From: Gluconobacter morbifer G707 | GTDB lineage: Bacteria; Pseudomonadota; Alphaproteobacteria; Acetobacterales; Acetobacteraceae | Reading direction: 5' to 3' | Length of the DNA stretch: 64,000 nucleotides | Assembly: GCF_000234355.1 (NCBI RefSeq) | Contig: NZ_AGQV01000001.1 | Location: forward strand, 124,001 to 188,000 | Shown: positions 20,034 to 29,104 of the stretch, in pieces | Position numbering within the stretch: position 1 is the stretch's first letter | How the letters are laid out: every line of letters begins with the position of its first letter | Made by a program: the position numbers and the translations under genes | The notes under the pieces: model-generated | What the model was told of the DNA's origin: nothing | Database searches by the model: none | The model's input: the letters and a program-made list of their open reading frames with translations, nothing else

Positions 20034-23000
20034 ATGGCGGTTATTTACAACACGAATTATACGCACAATCCCAATTCCTATCTGACACTGGCTGTGGAAA
20101 GGGCCGCCAAGGATCTTTTCGGGAAAGACCAGATTGTCGTGGCGGATAACATGACGCTGGCGTGGATCGCGGCCAGCGGCGCGCATGATGTGCTCATCTG
20201 TTTGGATGCCCAGCGGATCAACCTGCCCCTGATGCGGCGTATCCGCCCTGCGTTCAGAACGATGATCCTGTGGACATTTGAAGATCCCTTCATGCGGGAT
20301 TTCAATGTCGAGAATGCGGATCTTTTCGATTTCGTCTTCACGAACGATCCCTCCTGCGCTGAATACTATCATGGCAAGGGGCATTACCTGCCGCTTGCAG
20401 CCAGTACATCCATTCACGAGCGCCCGCTCTGCAAATCGGATGATCTGGAATATGACATCTTCTTTGCGGGGACGATGTGGCCCAACCGGGTTCATACCCT
20501 GCGGCGGGTTATTGCAGCTTTCCCGGACGCCCGCTTTAAACTCGTCTGTCCGACAAACGAATTCCTTCCGCCTCTTCCGGCGGACCTTGCTGCCCTGGCG
20601 CATCAGCGGCCGATCAGCCACGAAGCGTTCATCGACTTCGAGAACGTCAGTGCCGTCACGCTGACAATGTTCCGGGATTATGCCAGCCACGGTGACGTCA
20701 GTCAGGCGACGGCGCCGGGACCGCGCTTTTTCGAGCTGGCATTAGGCGGTGCGGCACAGGTGGTCGAAGCGCCAGAAACCATGGCGGCCAAGTATTTCGA
20801 AACCGTGGAAGGGATCAGTCTCGCCCGCGATCCCGATGCGGTTGTTGAGGCTGTGGCGCTTCTGCTCAATAACCGGAATGGTCGCCGCAAGGCTGCTCAG
20901 AGTGCCCAGAAATCCGTTCAGGCCCATCATCTGTATCAGCATCGTCTTGAGAAAATGAAGGCGATTACGGGCGCCGATTTTGGGCGGCGTCAGGAACCTG
21001 TGGCACCATTTGCGCGCCGTCGCCGCTTGCGTGTGCTGATGTGTACCCATTCCACTATTCATGAGCAGGCTTGGGGCGGGGTCGAGGTCTATCAGCAGAT
21101 CCTGTGCTCACTGCTCGGACGGGATGTCGAATTTTTCTACTGGCTGCGCAGGGGAAATTTCGGACGGCTGGTCACAGCGAACGGACAGGAGCTGGAGCGT
21201 TTCGATATTCCTGAAACCGGCTGGCAGGACGCGATGTGCGATGCGCCTGAGGAAACGGCGTTTTCCAGTGTTATCAGCCAGTACAACATGGACATCGTCC
21301 ATTTTCAGCATCTTGGTCATCACGCACTCTCCCTGCCCATCATCGCCAAGGCCAATGGGGTGGGCGTCATTTTCTCTGCCCATGATTTCTGGCTGATTTC
21401 GGCCCGTTACAATCTCCTTAATCATGAGCTTCGCTATGTTGAGGGTGAGGTCAGCTCCGTTCTCGCTGCCGATATCTCGCTCAAGGCGTCAGAGAACGTG
21501 GCACATGGTGGCGAACAGACCCGCCGCGCCTTCGTGGCCAAGATGCTCCATTCTGTAGATGCCATTCTCTTCGGAACGGAGCATTCCAGAAACCTGACGC
21601 ATGAAATCTATCCGATCCTGGACCAGAAGATCAGCCTGGTGCTGGGGATCCCGAGTCCGGAAAGCACGGTCCCCGTTACGGCCAAGCGTTATGAGCCGCT
21701 CGGTGACCGGCCTCTGGGTGTGGCCATCGTGGGGAACTTCCTGCGGACCAAGGGGGCGGATACGATCCTCAATCTGATCGATATCGCCCATCCCGACCAT
21801 TTTGTATTTCATATCTTCGGATATGTGCATCCGGAATACGAAGCCGTCTTGAATGCGAACAGCCGCCCCAATGTCAAGGTTTACGGACGCTACGAGGCGG
21901 GCAATACGGAAGCCCTGAAGGTCGCGGATACTGCTCTCAACCTGTCCATCTGGCCAGAAACCTACTGCATTTCCCTGTCAGAAGCCTGGCAGAACGGACT
22001 GATTCCCATTGTGACGGACGTGGGCGCCTTGGGCGATCGCGTTGAAGACGGTGTCAATGGGTTCAAGGTTCCGATCAGTCGTCCCAGCATGGTCCTAGAA
22101 CGTCTCGAATTCCTGCGTTCGTCCGAACCCCTGCGTCGGCGAATCATGGAGAACATCAGTCCTGCCCTGTGGACCCATGCCCGGAGCTATGCGGACAGTC
22201 TGCTGAAACTATACAGGGACGTCATGCCACGGCGTGAACTGGGAATTGCGGATCTTCGGCTGGACGCAGGGCAGGTGCATCTTCTGCCTCATCCCACCTG
22301 GCGGCATCAGGCACCCCCGCGTCACATCTTTGACCCTCCAACCACGCGCGACGTCTCCATCGAGCTTCCGGTTCCGGTTGCGGACTGGTTCTCCATTCAG
22401 GGTGGAGAATGCTATGTCGATGATGTCTGTCGTTATGTTCTGGGTGAGGGAAAGCTCAGCAATTTCAAGGGCGCGCCCGAGTTTCATATCCGGGGCTGGT
22501 ACCTGATCCCCGGTGTCAGCACAGCAGGGCGGATGTTTGTCACGCTGATCGGCGAAGATGCTGACAGCCCGATGATCTTCATTGAATGCGAGCGTGAAAT
22601 CCGGGGAGATATTGCTGACCTGTTCCCGGGCGCGCCCCGTCGTTCGGGTTTCTCCGGCAAGACGGCGTTGCGCGGCAAGTGGTGTGAGGGACGCTTCCGG
22701 ATCGGACTGGTCAACGTCATCAATGGACAGGGAGCGTTCCAGCTGACCAGCCTTCAGATCGAAGTTGAGGGCGGTCAGATCCGGAAGATTCATCGCTCGG
22801 TCCCGTCCAACGACCTCATTCTTTCCGACTTCCATCGTGTGGCCCATAATGACGGGGTTCTCCGCGGGATCAAGCTGGCTGTTCTCGGAGGCGAGGCGCT
22901 GCATCCCTATACTGCCGGCTCTCTGGATTATTACATCGATGAGTTCTCGGGGGTGATCGGCAATCCGCCACCTCCGGTGGAAGCGGATGGTGCGCTGCAC

Positions 23001-23381
23001 ATCCGTGGCTGGATGTTCTTCCGTAACCTGTCCCGGGCCGGACAGGTCTATATGGGGTTGCTGTCTGACGAGCGTGATGAAATCGTGTTCTGCGCAACAG
23101 ATCGCCTTCCCCGGTCCGATGTCGGGGAGGTCCACCGCGATGCACCGCTCTGTGTCGGGTTCAGCGGTGAACTGACGCCCCAACTGGGCTATGCCCGTCC
23201 GCTGGATGGTACGTACCGGGTGATGCTGGTGAATGTGGCGGGGGATCTGTACGGATGGCAGCTGACGGACCTTGTGGCGGTTTTCAGCAACGGACAGACC
23301 ATTTCGACGGATCGTATTCCCCCGACGGCAGAACAGGCGGACCGGGCAGGACGGATACTGTCTGAAAAGATTGTATCCTGA
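20034..23381 (+). CDS. Giant two-domain glycosyltransferase (CgeB-like + GT4) with tandem C-terminal modules
   Basis: The 1115-residue protein has three parts. Residues 1-310 resemble CgeB/DUF3880 glycosyltransferases (MAVIYNTNYTHNPNSYL, ILWTFEDPF, YDIFFAGTMWPNRV, ATAPGPRFFELALGGAAQVVE). Residues about 325-710 are a GT-B/GT4 transferase (LMCTHSTIHEQAWGGVEVY, VGNFLRTKGADTI, HIFGYV, NLSIWPETYCISLSEAWQNGLIPIVTDVGALGDRV). Residues about 780-1090 hold two related modules of unknown fold, each with an IRGW motif, GFSG and a final LVNV-QLTSL/QLTDL. The ATG at 20034 is preferred over the TTG at 20031. It is the first gene of a three-gene operon and probably acts in surface polysaccharide or protein glycosylation; the substrate is unknown. 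Confidence 0.85.
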   Translation: MAVIYNTNYTHNPNSYLTLAVERAAKDLFGKDQIVVADNMTLAWIAASGAHDVLICLDAQRINLPLMRRIRPAFRTMILWTFEDPFMRDFNVENADLFDFVFTNDPSCAEYYHGKGHYLPLAASTSIHERPLCKSDDLEYDIFFAGTMWPNRVHTLRRVIAAFPDARFKLVCPTNEFLPPLPADLAALAHQRPISHEAFIDFENVSAVTLTMFRDYASHGDVSQATAPGPRFFELALGGAAQVVEAPETMAAKYFETVEGISLARDPDAVVEAVALLLNNRNGRRKAAQSAQKSVQAHHLYQHRLEKMKAITGADFGRRQEPVAPFARRRRLRVLMCTHSTIHEQAWGGVEVYQQILCSLLGRDVEFFYWLRRGNFGRLVTANGQELERFDIPETGWQDAMCDAPEETAFSSVISQYNMDIVHFQHLGHHALSLPIIAKANGVGVIFSAHDFWLISARYNLLNHELRYVEGEVSSVLAADISLKASENVAHGGEQTRRAFVAKMLHSVDAILFGTEHSRNLTHEIYPILDQKISLVLGIPSPESTVPVTAKRYEPLGDRPLGVAIVGNFLRTKGADTILNLIDIAHPDHFVFHIFGYVHPEYEAVLNANSRPNVKVYGRYEAGNTEALKVADTALNLSIWPETYCISLSEAWQNGLIPIVTDVGALGDRVEDGVNGFKVPISRPSMVLERLEFLRSSEPLRRRIMENISPALWTHARSYADSLLKLYRDVMPRRELGIADLRLDAGQVHLLPHPTWRHQAPPRHIFDPPTTRDVSIELPVPVADWFSIQGGECYVDDVCRYVLGEGKLSNFKGAPEFHIRGWYLIPGVSTAGRMFVTLIGEDADSPMIFIECEREIRGDIADLFPGAPRRSGFSGKTALRGKWCEGRFRIGLVNVINGQGAFQLTSLQIEVEGGQIRKIHRSVPSNDLILSDFHRVAHNDGVLRGIKLAVLGGEALHPYTAGSLDYYIDEFSGVIGNPPPPVEADGALHIRGWMFFRNLSRAGQVYMGLLSDERDEIVFCATDRLPRSDVGEVHRDAPLCVGFSGELTPQLGYARPLDGTYRVMLVNVAGDLYGWQLTDLVAVFSNGQTISTDRIPPTAEQADRAGRILSEKIVS

Positions 23382-23399
23382 CGGCGACCGGAGGGCTGA

Positions 23400-26381
23400 A
23401 TGTCTGAACACGCACCGGCTCCGGGAGCGGAGCATCACGAGCCACGCTGGCGCCGCTTCGACGGGCAGTGGTATCTGCTGCGATATCCGGAAGTCCGGAA
23501 CTGGATGCGTGAACAGGGGGAAGATGACCCTTTCCGTTTCTATCAGGAGACCGGGCAACAGTACGGGCACTCACCGAACCGGTATTTTGACGAGGTCTGG
23601 TATCGTGAGACGCATGCCGATGTGCGTCGTGAACTGATCCAGGAAAAGTATCGCTCGGGTTTCGAGCATTACTGTGAAAAAGGCTACAGGACGCATTCCC
23701 CGCACTGGCTGTTCGATGAACCCGGCTATCGCCGCCGCTATCCGGAGCTGACGCAGCGTTATCTGGACGAACATGGTCTGCTGAACGGCTACGATCATTA
23801 TCTGTCCGGCGGTGAGCTGCGATATTATCGCGGTCACCTGTTTTTCGATGATGAGATCTGTCGGACTCTGGCGTTGCGTTTTCCGGCCTATTTCGACAGC
23901 CGGATCGGTCTGTTTGCATCCTGGCTCGCACTACCGACCGGAATTGCCGATGCGGGACGGGTATCGTGGTATTTTGATCCCATCTGGTATCTGAAACGGT
24001 ACCCGCAGGTGTCCCGGGAAATTGAGGCCGGACACTACAGCAGCGCTTTGCATCACTATCTGACTAACGACACGCCACGGCTGTTTGATCCGCAGCCCCT
24101 GTTTTCCGAAGCCTATTACGCACAGACCCATCCGGATATCCTGCCATCACTGGATGAGGGGTATTTCCGCAACGGCTATGAGCATTTCCTGCGTTTCGGG
24201 TCGCAGGAAGGGCGTGCGCCACAGGAGAACATCGATCTCGCGGCGTATCTTGCGAAGTCGCAGGTGCGCAATGACGTTCGCAACCATTTGTATGATGGTC
24301 CGTTCGCGCATCTTGTCGCGGCCCGCAACCGCGACAGTGACCCACAGGAAGCGGCGCTGGCCGAAGTGCCCGAGATCGGGGAAGAAAATTCCCGGGCCCT
24401 GTTTGAAAGCGAGGCCGAGGCCCTCCTGCCGGCGCTCGCCCGTCATCCGCTGGATTTCGTCGTCCAGGGCGTGCCTGAACTGAGCGTCATCATGGTCGTC
24501 TATGACCATCTGGCCCTGACCATGCAGGCACTCGCCTCTCTGCGGGCCAATTACCCGGGAGCGATTCAGCTCATCGTGGTAGATTCCGGATCATCCGACA
24601 TGACATATCGGATGGATGAACTGGTGCATGGCGCTGTCATCCTGCGGTACCGGTACAACATCGGCTATCTCGAAGGGTGTAACATCGCGCTTTCGAAGGT
24701 CGAGGCTCCCATCACCCTGTACCTTAACAATGACCTGCGCCTCTATCCCGGTGCGCTGTTCCTGGCCATGCAGCGGTTGCGGAGCGCGCCCGACATCGGT
24801 GCGGTGGGTGGCAAGCTGGTCCGGACCAACATGCGGCTTCAGGAAGCCGGATCGATCATCTGGCGCGATGGCGCGACCTATGGCTATCGCCGTGAGGATA
24901 ATCCCAATACGACGGAAGCCAATTTCGTTCGGGACGTCGATTACTGTTCCGCTGCGTTCCTCATGGTCCGGACCAGTCTCCTGCGCCGTCTGGGAGGCTA
25001 TGACCTGCGCTACCGTCCGGCCTATTTCGAAGACACGGATCTGTGCGTCCGGATCATCAAGGCGGGCATGCGGATTATCTATGACCCTTCCGTCGTCATC
25101 GAGCATCTGGAGTTCGGCAGTTCCGGGGACTCCGGCTCCCATGCCCTTATTCAGGGTAATCTGCGGATCTTCGCCCGGACGCAGCAGGATTTCCTCCGGC
25201 ATCAGCAGCCCGCGCATATCCGAAATGCCGTTATGGCCCGCGAACGCCGCAGCGAGCGCAAGCGCATCCTGTTCATCGAGGATCGCCTGCCGCTCCGTCG
25301 GCTTGGATCGGGCTATGTGCGGTCCAATGACATTCTCCGGGTGATGGCGGAACTGGGTTATGAGGTGACGGTCTTCCCGATGCTGCCCCGGGACCAGACA
25401 GCTCTCGATATCTTCGGCGACTTTCCGGAGACGGTGGAATTGATCGCCGACAGAACCTTCCCGGATTTTGCCGACTTCATCCAGGAACGCGCGGGCTACT
25501 ATAATCTTCTCTGGGTCGGCCGGACGCATAACATGATGCGGCTGCTTCCGATGCTGAACGAGGGCAGCCGATATCTGCCGGCGGCCGGCGCGGTTCTGGA
25601 CACGGAAGTGATCGCGACGCCCCGGACGCTGGAGCGCGTGAAGGTTCTGGGGCTTCCGGAACCGGACATGAGCTTTGATGATATGCTGCGTGACGAACTG
25701 TCCTGCGCGCATTTCTGCCAGCGGATCGTTGCCGTGACCCGGCACGACGCTGATCTGGTCCGGCAGGCCGGCTATGAGAATGTTTCGGTTCTCGGACACG
25801 AAATGCGGCCCGAGCCAACGCCGGCTCTCTTCGCCGACCGGCATAACATCCTGTTTTTTGGCGCACTACACGACGAGGGCGCTCCCAATCACGACAGTCT
25901 GGTCTGGTTCGTGAACGAAGTGCTTCCCCTTCTCGACGGAGAGTTGGCCCCGGAGGTACGGTTCACCATTGCGGGTTTCGTGTCGCCGTCCGTGGATATG
26001 AGTGTTTTCGCCCGGCATCCGCGTGTGGATATTGTCGGGGCGGTCGGGGATCCACGGCCGCTGTTCGACCGGCACCGGGTCTTCGTGGCGCCAACCCGCT
26101 TTGCAGGCGGTCTGCCGTTCAAGGTGCAGGAAGCCGCGGCTTACGGGCTGCCGATGGTCGTGACGACACTGCTTCAGGAAGAAGTGGGGTGGACGTCAGG
26201 ACAGGAACTGCTGTCCGCGTCCGCACAGGACCCGACAGGGTTCGCCACCGCGATCGGACAGCTCTATCAGGATCTGTGGATACGTCTGCGCGCTGGGGCA
26301 CTGAGCGCCGTGAAAAAAGACTGTTCTCCGGAACTGTTCCAGAAGGCGTTAAAAGACATTCTTGAAAACTGCGTCGCATGA
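23400..26381 (+). CDS. Large glycosyltransferase: WY-repeat N-terminus, GT2, GT4
   Basis: The 993-residue protein starts at an ATG behind GGAGG. Residues 1-310 contain at least five imperfect repeats of the form F-D-x-x-W/Y-Y-x-x-x-Y/H-P-x-V (QWYLLRYPEV, VWYRETHADV, PGYRRRYPEL, IWYLKRYPQV, AYYAQTHPDI), often followed by HY-G. Residues about 360-600 are a GT2 domain (LSVIMVVYDHLALTMQALASL, VDSGSSD, YNIGYLEGCNIAL, LYLNNDLRLYPG, YFEDTDLCVRI). Residues about 618-993 are a GT4/GT1-type domain (RILFIEDRLPLRRLGSGYVR, LFFGALHDEGAPNHDSL, VFVAPTRFAGGLPFKVQEAAAYGLP). It overlaps the next gene by four bases. It would transfer two sugars or polymerise; acceptor unknown. Confidence 0.88.
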   Translation: MSEHAPAPGAEHHEPRWRRFDGQWYLLRYPEVRNWMREQGEDDPFRFYQETGQQYGHSPNRYFDEVWYRETHADVRRELIQEKYRSGFEHYCEKGYRTHSPHWLFDEPGYRRRYPELTQRYLDEHGLLNGYDHYLSGGELRYYRGHLFFDDEICRTLALRFPAYFDSRIGLFASWLALPTGIADAGRVSWYFDPIWYLKRYPQVSREIEAGHYSSALHHYLTNDTPRLFDPQPLFSEAYYAQTHPDILPSLDEGYFRNGYEHFLRFGSQEGRAPQENIDLAAYLAKSQVRNDVRNHLYDGPFAHLVAARNRDSDPQEAALAEVPEIGEENSRALFESEAEALLPALARHPLDFVVQGVPELSVIMVVYDHLALTMQALASLRANYPGAIQLIVVDSGSSDMTYRMDELVHGAVILRYRYNIGYLEGCNIALSKVEAPITLYLNNDLRLYPGALFLAMQRLRSAPDIGAVGGKLVRTNMRLQEAGSIIWRDGATYGYRREDNPNTTEANFVRDVDYCSAAFLMVRTSLLRRLGGYDLRYRPAYFEDTDLCVRIIKAGMRIIYDPSVVIEHLEFGSSGDSGSHALIQGNLRIFARTQQDFLRHQQPAHIRNAVMARERRSERKRILFIEDRLPLRRLGSGYVRSNDILRVMAELGYEVTVFPMLPRDQTALDIFGDFPETVELIADRTFPDFADFIQERAGYYNLLWVGRTHNMMRLLPMLNEGSRYLPAAGAVLDTEVIATPRTLERVKVLGLPEPDMSFDDMLRDELSCAHFCQRIVAVTRHDADLVRQAGYENVSVLGHEMRPEPTPALFADRHNILFFGALHDEGAPNHDSLVWFVNEVLPLLDGELAPEVRFTIAGFVSPSVDMSVFARHPRVDIVGAVGDPRPLFDRHRVFVAPTRFAGGLPFKVQEAAAYGLPMVVTTLLQEEVGWTSGQELLSASAQDPTGFATAIGQLYQDLWIRLRAGALSAVKKDCSPELFQKALKDILENCVA

Positions 26382-27448
26382 CGGAAACCATTTCCGGTCA
26401 GGACTCCAGGACAGCAGGTGAGGTTATGGAAGCAGAAGTGACAGAACAGGCTATCAGGTCTGATGGCGGAATCGCCGGCCTGACCGGACGGGTTCTCGTG
26501 TGCAGTGGTGGCCGTTACGAAAGTCAGGCCAACGCCCAGATCCGTGAATCCATCATGGATGGCTGGGCGGACTGTTTCGGAGCGGACAATGTGACAGCCG
26601 TTCACATTTCCGCAGCCGCGGCCTCCATCCGGGTCCTTCAGCCGACGATCGTCTTCGCCATCGGATCCTATCTGCCGGAAAGCACGTATTTCGGGGAAGT
26701 CTGCCGCGAAGCGAAGAAAATCGGCGCCGTGACGGTCTTCTGGGCGACGGAAGACCCCTACGAGCAGGATGCGAACTATCGCATTGCCGATGATTTCGAC
26801 GTGATCTTTTCCTGTGATCGCTGGGGGCATAATTTCTATCAGCGGGATCGCGTTTTCCACCTACCGCTGGCCGCCAGCCCGAAGCTGCACTACGCTCCGA
26901 TCGACGAGCATGCGGACAAGATGATCGACGTCCTGTTCTGCGGTGTGGCGTTCACCAGCCGCAAGGACATTGTCCGCAATCTTCTGCCAGTCCTGCGGAC
27001 GCTCAATGTCAAGATCATCGGGCCGGGCTGGGGCGAGTTCGGCATCGGGTTCTCGGATGCACGTATCGAGAAAACGCAGCTTGTGGAGCTTTATCGCCGC
27101 TCCAAACTGGTGCTGAATCTCGGGCGGTCGCTCCATTTCGAGAATAACCGCTTCATGATTTCGCCGTCCACGCCGGGACCACGGACGTTCGAAGCGGCTC
27201 TGGCCGGGGCGTTTCAGGTATTTCAGGAAGATACACACGAGATCCGCCGGTATTACAGTGCGGACGAAATCCCGGTCTTCACCAATCGCGTTGATTTCGA
27301 ACGTCTGGTTACGAAGTACCTGGACGATCATGAGGCCCGTCTGGCCATGGCCCGCAAGGCGCAGGCCCGGACGGAAACCGAGCATCTTTACAGGCATCGC
27401 ATCCAGCAGGCGCTGCGTGTACTGAAGGCGGAAGGGCTGCTCGGTTGA
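26378..27448 (+). CDS. CgeB-like glycosyltransferase
   Basis: The 356-residue protein is a stand-alone relative of the first domain of the 1115-residue transferase: TVFWATEDPYEQDANY parallels ILWTFEDPF, IDVLFCGVAFTSRKDIVRNLLP parallels the FAGTMWPNRV segment, and STPGPRTFEAALAGAFQVFQED parallels ATAPGPRFFELALGGAAQVVE. The family includes spore-coat CgeB and many polysaccharide or flagellin glycosyltransferases. The stop-start overlap with the preceding gene (ATGA) marks an operon. The N-terminal 40 residues are variable, and a start at a later ATG is possible. Confidence 0.85.
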   Translation: MTETISGQDSRTAGEVMEAEVTEQAIRSDGGIAGLTGRVLVCSGGRYESQANAQIRESIMDGWADCFGADNVTAVHISAAAASIRVLQPTIVFAIGSYLPESTYFGEVCREAKKIGAVTVFWATEDPYEQDANYRIADDFDVIFSCDRWGHNFYQRDRVFHLPLAASPKLHYAPIDEHADKMIDVLFCGVAFTSRKDIVRNLLPVLRTLNVKIIGPGWGEFGIGFSDARIEKTQLVELYRRSKLVLNLGRSLHFENNRFMISPSTPGPRTFEAALAGAFQVFQEDTHEIRRYYSADEIPVFTNRVDFERLVTKYLDDHEARLAMARKAQARTETEHLYRHRIQQALRVLKAEGLLG

Positions 27449-27530
27449 CGGAACTGCGCCTGTTGACCTGTTGCCGGCAGGATGCGGGGTTACAGGAACC
27501 GGTTTCCCGCATCCGGAAAAGAACTCTCCG

Positions 27531-27860
27531 ATGACAGTTGCGGGACTGGCCGCACTTCTCCTGCTTGCAGCGTTCCTGGAGGTGGGCGGTGATGCGCTTG
27601 TCCGCTCCGGGCTGCATGCAACAGGTGGCGCGCGGGTTCTCTATCTCGTCGCAGGCGGTCTTGTGTTGTGGATCTATGGCGTGACGGTGAACCTGCCGGA
27701 CTGGGATTTCGGACGGCTTCTTGGCGTTTATGTCGCGCTGTTTTTCGTGGCTGCCCAGATCGTGGCGTATTTCGGATTTGGAGAGGTGCCTTCCCTGCCA
27801 GTCTGCTTGGGTGGTGTGCTGATTGTCAGCGGGGGACTGCTGATGACGGTCTGGCGATAG
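27531..27860 (+). CDS. Small four-helix membrane protein, SMR/YnfA-like
   Basis: The 109-residue product has four hydrophobic segments: AGLAALLLLAAFLEVGGDAL, VLYLVAGGLVLWIYGVTV, LLGVYVALFFVAAQIVAYF and LPVCLGGVLIVSGGLLMTVW. The glutamate in AFLEVGGDALVR sits in helix 1 like the essential Glu of small multidrug-resistance proteins. The arrangement also resembles YnfA and small sugar-lipid flippase subunits. Following the glycosyltransferases by 82 bp, it could move a lipid-linked sugar, which is inference. The 3' end overlaps the convergent acyltransferase gene by 35 bp. Confidence 0.65.
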   Translation: MTVAGLAALLLLAAFLEVGGDALVRSGLHATGGARVLYLVAGGLVLWIYGVTVNLPDWDFGRLLGVYVALFFVAAQIVAYFGFGEVPSLPVCLGGVLIVSGGLLMTVWR

Positions 27861-28986
27861 GCAGACGTTCTTCGGTCAGCCTGTCCAGAAACCGTGCTGC
27901 GGGGCGTGACCACAGAGCGGCGATAAGACGCCCGAGCAGAACACAGGCCGGTACCGTCAGGACATAAACCATCAGACCGGACCTTTCCCTCCTGCCGCCC
28001 CTCTCTGCGAACAGGACGACCGCAGGAAGGACCAGAAACATGTGCGAGAGATAGATTTCATAGCTCAGCCTGCCCATTCGCTGTAGCCAGCCGAGACCGC
28101 GGGACGGAGCAGTGGAAAGGGCCATTTTCTCCAGTGCATCGAAAGCGAGCAGCATGGCCGCGCCTCCGAAGCTCAGGAACCAGATCGTCCATTCCCCCAG
28201 GACACGCCAGACCGTCATGTCACCAATCAGTTCCATGCAGCAGCCAGCGAAGCCCAGCACGATCAAACTGTAGGCCAGGCTGCGTCCGATATGGATGCGT
28301 TGTGACAGCATGGCGGCCAGAATGCCGGTTGCCAGCGCCCCGAAACCCGGAAGATAGGCTTTTTCACGCCAGATTTCATAAGCTGACGGAATATGGCCGT
28401 GATCAATCGGCCCGAGAACGATGAGGACCAGAAGGAGCGCGATCCTGGGTCGGAGGGGCAGCAGGCAAAGCAAGGGAAAGCCGATATAGAAGGCTTCCTC
28501 GATCGACAGGGACCACAGAACGTCCCAACTGGCAGGCGCCCAGTGATTGGTCCACCCCTCATACCAGTTGAACGTGCAGGTCAGGACAGCCAGCACCGCG
28601 CCGCCGAGCGTCTGGGTCGGGCGGTTAAAACTGAAATCCTTCAGACCCATCTGGTCGAGGCACGCCAGAACAGACATGAGCAGAAACAGGCACGGCAGTA
28701 TCCGCGCGGCGCGATGCGCATAGAAAGCAGGGGAACTGATGGCTTCCATGCTGCCGAAACGGTCCATGCAGCGTCTGGTAATCAGGAAGCCTGAGATCAC
28801 GAAAAACAGGACCACCGCATCGCCGCCGTCATAGGCGAAAACACCGAGGATGGGGGCGGGAAGGATGGCGGCCGCCAATGTGTGACGCAAGGGGATGCGA
28901 ATGCTGATGTGATGAGTCAGGACAAGGAGGATGGACAGGCCGCGCAGGCAGTCGATTCCGGCGTTCCGCTCTGCTGGTCGTTTCAT
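27826..28986 (-). CDS. Acyltransferase 3 family integral membrane protein
   Basis: The 386-residue protein has the family start (RNAGIDCLRGLSILLVLTHH, with the active histidine), about ten membrane segments, VISGFLITRR, FYAHRAARILPCLFLL and WDVLWSLSIEEAFYIGFPLL. Such enzymes O-acetylate sugars of LPS, exopolysaccharide or peptidoglycan. It faces the glycosyltransferase operon convergently, so decoration of the glycan made there is a reasonable inference but not shown. The ATG at 28986 starts a typical N-terminus. Confidence 0.9.
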   Translation of the reverse strand: MKRPAERNAGIDCLRGLSILLVLTHHISIRIPLRHTLAAAILPAPILGVFAYDGGDAVVLFFVISGFLITRRCMDRFGSMEAISSPAFYAHRAARILPCLFLLMSVLACLDQMGLKDFSFNRPTQTLGGAVLAVLTCTFNWYEGWTNHWAPASWDVLWSLSIEEAFYIGFPLLCLLPLRPRIALLLVLIVLGPIDHGHIPSAYEIWREKAYLPGFGALATGILAAMLSQRIHIGRSLAYSLIVLGFAGCCMELIGDMTVWRVLGEWTIWFLSFGGAAMLLAFDALEKMALSTAPSRGLGWLQRMGRLSYEIYLSHMFLVLPAVVLFAERGGRRERSGLMVYVLTVPACVLLGRLIAALWSRPAARFLDRLTEERLPIARPSSAVPR

Positions 28987-29059
28987 CCTGCCCCGTTGCT
29001 GTTCATGTCTTTCCGGAATCGAACAGAACAGCAGGGGATTACGGCAAAGTCATGACTGT

Positions 29060-29100
29060 GTCTGGCAGACCGTCCTTCGGAAAAGGGCGGTCTGCCAGAC
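29060..29100. terminator. Long hairpin downstream of the M16 protease gene
   Basis: GTCTGGCAGACCGTCC (29060-29075) pairs with GGGCGGTCTGCCAGAC (29085-29100) with a single wobble, giving a 16-bp stem around nine bases. It lies immediately beyond the stop of the minus-strand protease gene and may end that transcript, though no T-run follows. Confidence 0.5.
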
Positions 29101-29104
29101 GGGA

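Noticed and set aside
22209-23570. 453-codon minus-strand frame opposite the first glycosyltransferase
   Set aside because: Antisense shadow; no start site or recognisable motifs.
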